From JAEELC01 sp963605425 (GTDB taxonomy: Bacteria > Bacillota_I > Bacilli_A > Acholeplasmatales > Anaeroplasmataceae), in assembly GCA_963605425.1 (NCBI GenBank), contig CAVCUQ010000050.1, forward strand, positions 1-8,471: 8,471 bases of DNA, given 5' to 3'. The position numbers were made by a program, and so were the translations under genes. This document shows, piece after piece, positions 6,524 to 8,471 of the stretch (within the stretch, counting starts at the first letter, position 1; the number at the start of each line of letters is the position of its first letter). The notes under the pieces are model-generated. The model was not told where the DNA came from. It did not search any database and worked only from the letters and a program-made list of their open reading frames with translations.

Positions 6524-7774
6524 TTAGTCATTCTCCCTTACAGTAATTGTCTTTTGTGCTATTAATTTTGCTTGAATATATCCAAATTCGTCTTTAGATT
6601 TCTTATAAACTACTACTTGACCTTTTGATAAGTCAATTAATGGTTTTAATGAGTCAGGTAAATCACCCTTGACTATCTTCTCACCATTTTCAAAGTATTG
6701 ATAAATGCAGTAGCCTGTTTCTTCATTGTTTCTAGGTTTGTAGTGGTATGTCCATACTTTCTTATCGTCGATAGGTTCAATACCGAAATCACCTAGTTCA
6801 TCACTATCTTTAACATTAACCCAATTAGGATTGCTTACAATTAATCCATCTGTTTGTGCATATACTAATGTAGATTCAAATGTCTTTAAGTTGTTATATT
6901 GAGCAGTGATCTTGTTGTAGATGTTAGTTACGATATGATTGTAGATCTTATGAGTATCTAAACCATATAGCCACTTAATCATATCACCCTTCTTGTTACC
7001 TAAAGAGTCATCGGCTCTGTAATGCTGATTGAAGCAACCAACTAGTAAGTTAGGATAGTCTTTACATTTCTTAGCATTTACTTTATCACCAGCAGCTTTA
7101 TACTTTAAAGCCTTTTCATACATGTGATAGAAGTTCTTGCACTTTGGAAATAACTTTATAAGCTCGCTGTTATGAGCTTTGTGAATGTCCATATAAACAC
7201 AGTTGTCAAATTCAACAACAGCATCGTCTTCAGTATTTTGTCTATGTCTGAATGGCATTGGTCTTGTTTCTTCACATTGATCGATAATAGTTTCTACTTC
7301 TTCTTTTGTGTAATTCTTTTCAATTTCTTTCTTACCCCAAGTTCTTGCTTGAATACCTGTAATACCGACGATGTCATTATTTACATCACTAGTTTTAAGA
7401 GATGAATCACATACAAGCATGTAGTCATAAGAACCGCGATAAGTCTTTTCATATATTGCAGGGAATTTAGTTTCTACTTCATCTTCCATGTAAGCGATAT
7501 ATAAACCTGGTGCTATGATTCTATATCTTCCATTTTCTACTTCTGGATTAGCATAGAAGATAGCGATTGCGTGTTGCCATAAGCCATAAGAGCAGTTGTT
7601 AAAAGTCTCTAATGACTTAGTAGTGCATAAAATGCGATGATTGCTAAACATGTTATAGAAATACTCAAATATTTCAGCTGATACATTTAGCGTTTTGATT
7701 TTCTTTGTACCTTTCTTTTCATAAGATAGCAGCTCATTTGTGCCTTCTTTGAAGATTCCGTTCTTTGTCTTCAT
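6524..7774 (-). CDS. Family-B DNA polymerase, reduced, protein-primed type
   Basis: A 416-residue polymerase, much shorter than phi29 DNA polymerase (572-575). Palm motif A is VYMDIHKAHNSE, with the metal-binding Asp at about 196. Motif B has the exact K-x3-N-x3-G spacing of phi29 (K238, N242, G246). Motif C is YAQTDGLIV (about 305-313), with Gln where phi29 has the first Asp of YCDTDS and the second Asp kept. After motif C, a TGYCIYQYFENG...KG segment resembles the KxY region. A to B is only about 42 residues against about 134 in phi29, so the TPR1 insertion appears absent, while B to C (71 against 75) has room for TPR2. No exonuclease motifs are visible in the first 195 residues. The start is uncertain: no good Shine-Dalgarno precedes the ATG at 7774 (only GGAAAG, 14 nt away), and an in-frame ATG run ends at 7822. 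Confidence 0.82.
   Translation of the reverse strand: MKTKNGIFKEGTNELLSYEKKGTKKIKTLNVSAEIFEYFYNMFSNHRILCTTKSLETFNNCSYGLWQHAIAIFYANPEVENGRYRIIAPGLYIAYMEDEVETKFPAIYEKTYRGSYDYMLVCDSSLKTSDVNNDIVGITGIQARTWGKKEIEKNYTKEEVETIIDQCEETRPMPFRHRQNTEDDAVVEFDNCVYMDIHKAHNSELIKLFPKCKNFYHMYEKALKYKAAGDKVNAKKCKDYPNLLVGCFNQHYRADDSLGNKKGDMIKWLYGLDTHKIYNHIVTNIYNKITAQYNNLKTFESTLVYAQTDGLIVSNPNWVNVKDSDELGDFGIEPIDDKKVWTYHYKPRNNEETGYCIYQYFENGEKIVKGDLPDSLKPLIDLSKGQVVVYKKSKDEFGYIQAKLIAQKTITVREND
6533..6539 (-). promoter_or_regulatory. Shine-Dalgarno of the candidate terminal protein gene
   Basis: AAGGGAG on the minus strand, within the last polymerase codons, 10 nt before the ATG at 6522 and only 1 nt before the ATG at 6531. 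The spacing favours the shorter form, whose start follows the polymerase stop almost directly (TAATATG). Confidence 0.7.
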
Positions 7775-7800
7775 ATTATTTACCGTGTCTTTCCGATCAC

Positions 7801-7863
7801 TAGCGCACCACGCCATCATCATTTGAAATGACTTCGGAAGACGGTAATTGATGGCGTGCGCTA
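7801..7863 (-). repeat. Composite inverted repeat upstream of the polymerase start
   Basis: Arms 7801-7818 and 7849-7863 pair over 15 bp, interrupted by a 3-nt bulge (CAC on the plus strand). Directly inside lie two more small palindromes with no spacer: 7819-7831 (TCATTTGAAATGA) and 7832-7840 (CTTCGGAAG), then 8 unpaired bases. As RNA this would be a strong GC-rich stem in an AT-rich setting, with a branched head. It contains the run of three in-frame ATG codons at 7822-7814 and ends 26 nt before the preferred polymerase ATG. It could control polymerase translation, be a processing site or bind a protein. It is not a classical terminator because no U-tract follows either arm. Confidence 0.75.
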
Positions 7864-8059
7864 ATGCTCAAATTTATTGTGTGCCTATTTAAGCCATAAG
7901 TGGCCAGGTTTCTTTCTTGCGGTGAAGAAACCCGATAAGATAACCAAAATTCAAGTTGGATAAAGAGAAATGTGGTCTTTTATGGTGTCACTTAACCAGA
8001 AATATAGTTTTGCTATATAATGTCTTGTTCAGACGATTATTTTTTAAAATAATAGAATC
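7864..8059 (-). ncRNA. Non-coding leader with a tandem array of hairpins
   Basis: No ORF with a ribosome site exists here on either strand. Read as minus-strand RNA from 8059 down, inverted repeats follow one another closely. 8053-8036 is an AT-only perfect stem of 8. 8034-8022 is GUCU/AGAC. 8018-8002 is AUAUAG/CUAUAU with loop CAAAA. 7998-7983 is a weak UGGU/ACCA. 7959-7944 is a weak CCAA/UUGG. 7932-7907 is GGUUUCUU/AAGAAACC, 8 pairs. 7905-7892 is GGCCA/UGGCU with loop CUUA, and the composite repeat follows. The first three and the last two groups are separated by 1 to 3 nt. It may be a separate small RNA, a structured polymerase leader or a replication signal. The weak stems could be chance in AT-rich DNA; the 8-bp stems are better supported. 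Confidence 0.4.
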
Positions 8060-8428
8060 CTATTCCCAACCCATATTTCTCTTGATATCATGTATCATTT
8101 TAGTAGCTGCAGACTTAGTTAAATTACAAATCTCAGCTGGTGCAACTCCTAAGTTTATAAGATAGTCATATTGCTTTTGTGAAATTGGCATATCTTCAGA
8201 CTCATTATCTGATTGAGCTTGTGGTTGAACTGCTGGAGCATCATCAACTCTAACAGCCTTTGGTTTATTAGTAACAGCCTTTACAGGTTCGCCACTGATA
8301 AGACCCTTTTCAAGTAGGTCAGCTTTCATGTATTTCATTTGCTTTAGGAATTCGTTCTTATCTTCCTTAGTTGATAAAGTTGCTTCAAATGTAAAACCTT
8401 CAATTGTATAAGTTACTTTAATATCCAT
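8060..8428 (-). CDS. Small unknown phage protein, possible ssDNA-associated accessory
   Basis: A 122-residue acidic protein. Residues 1-45 are a compact domain (MDIKVTYTIEG, then two helices). Residues about 48-80 are a Pro/Ala/Gln/Ser-rich acidic linker. Residues 81-122 form a helical module beginning PISQKQYDYLINLG, then EICNLTKSAATKMI. This has the pattern of a short tail module (xQxxYLxxLG...LTKxxAxxxI) that I recall on the C-termini of various phage recombination and DNA-binding proteins; its exact role is not known to me. The ATG at 8428 is chosen for GGAGG 7 nt upstream, giving up the eleven residues of a longer reading. In phi29 the genes before the polymerase block encode DNA-binding replication helpers, so an SSB-like role is possible but unproven. 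It is the only gene here ending in TAG. Confidence 0.75.
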   Translation of the reverse strand: MDIKVTYTIEGFTFEATLSTKEDKNEFLKQMKYMKADLLEKGLISGEPVKAVTNKPKAVRVDDAPAVQPQAQSDNESEDMPISQKQYDYLINLGVAPAEICNLTKSAATKMIHDIKRNMGWE

Positions 8429-8435
8429 AGTATTT

Positions 8436-8440
8436 CCTCC
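8436..8440 (-). promoter_or_regulatory. Shine-Dalgarno of the 122-residue protein
   Basis: GGAGG on the minus strand, 7 nt before the ATG at 8428. It follows almost immediately after the stop codon of the upstream gene and fixes the start of the downstream one. Confidence 0.85.
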
Positions 8441-8441
8441 A

Positions 8442-8471
8442 TTACTTCCATTCATATCCATAAGCTGTCTT
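8442..8471 (-). CDS. C-terminal end of an unknown upstream gene
   Basis: The last nine codons of an open frame entering from the high-coordinate edge (KTAYGYEWK) followed by TAA at 8444-8442. The stop lies directly against the ribosome site of the next gene, the tight spacing seen throughout this cluster, which supports a real gene end. The frame is too short to identify. One of the other two frames closes within a few codons; the third is the frame of the 122-residue protein. Confidence 0.4.
   Translation of the reverse strand, partial: KTAYGYEWK

Noticed and set aside
8016..8021. TATAAT on the plus strand as a promoter
   Set aside because: No fitting -35 element at the right distance and no plus-strand gene downstream; the bases are part of an AT-rich hairpin.
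8036..8053. Intrinsic terminator after the 122-residue gene
   Set aside because: The stem is AT-only and no U-tract follows on the minus strand.
7775..8059. Group I intron or small self-cleaving ribozyme in the polymerase leader
   Set aside because: I could not find the P7-type core of a group I intron or the hammerhead core; GAUGA-like and GGAAAG bits occur but not in the required arrangement.
7956..8165. Plus-strand frame with a hydrophobic stretch, spanning the gap and the 122-residue gene
   Set aside because: It starts at TTG with no clear ribosome site, runs against every other gene and overlaps a supported gene.

Overview
This window is a stretch of a small, AT-rich, phi29-like podophage genome (the group of short-tailed phages with protein-primed linear DNA, such as Bacillus phi29, Streptococcus Cp-1 and Staphylococcus 44AHJD). 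The evidence is a set of linked recognisable products: a phi29 gp16-type packaging ATPase, a gp9-type tail knob, a gp10-type connector, a lower collar, a gp7-type scaffold and a reduced family-B DNA polymerase. All genes lie on the minus strand, so the window is read from high to low coordinates. Strong Shine-Dalgarno sites, all tryptophans encoded by TGG and an AT-rich composition suggest a low-GC Firmicutes-type host using the ordinary genetic code. The host cannot be named from the sequence.

Reading in the direction of transcription: (1) 8471-8060 holds the tail end of an unknown gene and a 122-residue small protein in the position where relatives keep replication accessory genes. (2) About 8059-7775 is a non-coding gap packed with hairpins, ending in a long composite inverted repeat just upstream of the polymerase. 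(3) 7774-6524 is a shortened family-B DNA polymerase. It is followed by a basic 182-residue protein that is the best candidate for the terminal protein, and then by the packaging ATPase, ending at 4863. (4) 4862-4711 is a second non-coding gap, which folds on paper into a compact five-way-junction RNA. (5) 4710-1 is the virion block: tail knob, an unknown helical protein, upper collar, lower collar, scaffold and the first codons of what is most likely the major capsid protein.

The genes are coupled by short overlaps (1 to 26 nt) or very small gaps, so each cluster behaves like one operon. Replication (polymerase and possible terminal protein) leads directly into packaging (ATPase), and the packaging gene is followed by the structured RNA and the portal and tail genes. 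The strongest lead is that RNA element. phi29 needs a roughly 120-174 nt packaging RNA (pRNA) that docks on the connector and carries the ATPase. This element has a similar size and sits immediately after the ATPase gene, but it has a different fold, so it may be an undescribed pRNA counterpart or a structured leader of the tail gene. Other points of interest are the polymerase, which seems to lack both a recognisable exonuclease domain and the TPR1 insertion, and the unexplained structured leader in front of it.
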